From Trochalopteron elliotii (Eukaryota; Chordata; Aves; Passeriformes; Leiothrichidae), in the NCBI GenBank assembly GCA_024734555.1, contig JANPWX010000173.1, forward strand, positions 1,083,293-1,147,292: a stretch of 64,000 nucleotides of DNA, written 5' to 3'. The translations under genes and the position numbers were made by a program. Shown here piece by piece: positions 62,501-64,000 of the stretch. The notes below the pieces were generated by a model, which saw only the letters and a list, made by a program, of their open reading frames with translations, made no database searches and was not told the origin of the DNA. Numbering within the stretch: position 1 is the stretch's first letter; each line of letters opens with the position of its first letter.

Positions 62501-63219
62501 AAGAAACAAGTTCAAAAAACCCGATATACTTAAACAGCTTAATAGGAACATAGCCGCAATGAACACACGACATACAATTCATTTTAATATTTATAGAAGA
62601 ATTTCATGTTGTTTTAAGTGTACACAAGCAGCTGCTGTCATTTGGCTATGAGCAGATGTTAGACCTCCGAAAGCTTCACTGACAATTAAAATACTAACAG
62701 TTAGTGTTTTACCCCAGCTGCAGGTTCTGTTTACTGTAAATTTGATTTTAATGGTGCCTCTGTGCAGTTATTGAATAGAGGTTTGTTTTCTACTATACAT
62801 GCAAAAGTGTCTACAATGAAGACAAATGGTTATTTCCCATAATTTACTCTGGAAAGATATGAATATAGCTCTAACGTAGTTGAGTTTATAAATGAAATAC
62901 AGATATGACTATCACATTTGAAATGGTAGTTTCTGCTGTCTTAACTAACAAAAAGAACTAGGGAAACTTACTATTTGTAGTTATTCCCAAGCATTCCTCC
63001 TAAAAGCTGCTGTGCTTTTTAAATGGGTTGAGATGTGCCCTCAAGCAAAGAACAGGTGCTTCTTTTTACTGAAAGGGTGCATAAATCAGAATAGATAAAT
63101 ACAGAGAATCATGATACTCATAGTTGATAGGTATGCCAAAGAATATAATTTCTGCTTGATCATTTAATAACATAATGTTTTATTTTAGGTATTCCTTACA
63201 AGTGTCTGTTCTCTTTAGT
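59588..63219. other. Unique DNA, no gene seen
   Basis: Short chance frames only, including overlapping opposite-strand frames at 61232-61563 and 62122-62425. No repeat was recognised. Confidence 0.6.
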
Positions 63220-63400
63220 GCATGTATGTACATCAAACGTTAGGGAAGGCCAGCCATTTTCAGAATTGTTAATCCCAAGAGCCTGATTATGCAAACACAA
63301 TGCATAATGCAAGCAACCATGTTTAGTCCCTTTGAGACTATTGAGGCTAACTATGGCAGTAAGGAGTCCGCTTGATAAATAAATGTTTATAAAACCAGAA
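63220..63400. promoter_or_regulatory. Candidate conserved non-coding block
   Basis: Contains octamer-like TTATGCAAACACAATGCATAATGCAAG-type content at 63287-63313 (three closely spaced ATGCA words) and 'gtccgcttgataaataaatg' at about 63366. Tight repetition of ATGCAAA/ATGCATA half-sites suggests POU-factor binding. Appearance-based call. Confidence 0.25.
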
Positions 63401-64000
63401 TCTTGATGTATATATTCTTGAAAAACAAAAACTTTTGCTGAGATAACGACAAAAAGGTTTTTTTCCTTTTTTTGACAAAGCCGTTAGTGTCTAGGACTAG
63501 ACCTATTTCACAAATCCAGATCATTTTCCCTATGAGCAGAGGTTGGGGCTTTTTCCCCCTGATTTTTCTCATATTAGTGTATTATTTTTCATATTATATG
63601 TTCTGTCTGCCTAGGAAACAGAAATCACTGGTTTGACCAAGCACAACCAGAACCCCTTGAAATTGGGATTCTGATTTAGAAGTGCTAAAAATGCACTTTC
63701 CATTTGCACTGCAGGGGATAAAACAGAAAGAGTGCATCCGAGTATCATCAATGTCAGTTGTTCCCAAACTGAGGGCCAGAGTAGTCTTTGAAGCTGGACT
63801 GCCAAGAAATGTCCAGACTGGCTATCCTCATCTCAAGCTGCTAAATTGCACTGGAAAAGATAGCTGAAATATTCCAGATGCATTCCTGATGCTGCTTGCC
63901 TGTGTAGGTAATTGCTACATATGCCACAGAGAGGTTTTTGCTCACACATCAGTGTTGAGAAGAGCAGCCTGCATGGTGGCAAACAGGTAAAGAGAAAAAA
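63401..64000. other. Unique DNA to window edge, no gene seen
   Basis: A plus-strand frame at 63682-63867 and a minus-strand frame at 63611-63805 overlap; neither has domain support. A coding exon continuing past the edge cannot be excluded but is not indicated. Confidence 0.5.

Noticed and set aside
1..64000. CRISPR arrays, operons, prophage, tRNA/rRNA genes, known microRNAs
   Set aside because: No spaced direct-repeat array, no tRNA B-box with matching A-box fold, and no known conserved microRNA sequence was found on reading through.

Overview
This window reads as non-coding vertebrate nuclear DNA, most likely from a bird. It is AT-rich throughout, full of short homopolymer runs, and CpG-poor except in a few short patches. 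No open frame exceeds about 120 codons, and there are no bacterial-style gene arrays. The only abundant interspersed repeat I can identify with confidence is the CR1 LINE family, with two clear 5'-truncated copies and one short tail fragment. A MIR-like SINE relic and low repeat density fit an avian (sauropsid) genome. I cannot name the species, chromosome or nearest gene, and found no convincing protein-coding exon, tRNA, rRNA, snRNA or known microRNA.

Layout. 1-8.2 kb: unique AT-rich DNA around one conserved-looking block at about 2.93-3.56 kb that holds an isolated CpG micro-island. 8.2-11.9 kb: the repeat-rich part, with a simple repeat, two minus-strand CR1 copies (about 8.80-9.18 and 11.12-11.85 kb), and between them a minus-strand open frame dense in N-glycosylation sites and cysteines that looks like a fragment of an old retroviral envelope gene. 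12-25.9 kb: unique sequence with candidate conserved non-coding blocks near 16.9-17.8, 18.5 and 21.0-21.5 kb. 25.9-26.6 kb: a long pyrimidine-rich tract. 26.6-37 kb: unique DNA with a cruciform-prone inverted repeat (28.5 kb), a CR1 tail (31.3 kb) and a near-identical 69/70-bp sequence present twice (30.1 and 32.5 kb). 37.8-38.7, 46.4-47.7, 48.2-49.6, 52.6-53.3, 56.5-56.7 and 63.2-63.4 kb: further candidate regulatory blocks, suggested by retained CpGs or clustered homeodomain-type TAATTA cores. 57.8-58.4 kb: relics of ancient SINE-like repeats. 59.3-59.6 kb: a G-quadruplex-capable tract, then a small tandem duplication ending in a perfect hairpin.

The overall picture is a gene desert or a very large intron with scattered possible enhancers. 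Conservation is inferred from composition and motif clustering only, because no alignment could be run. I see no evidence of a new multi-gene biological system. The most interesting items are the envelope-like frame, the recent-looking 69/70-bp duplication, the isolated CpG micro-island and the 28.5-kb nested inverted repeat.
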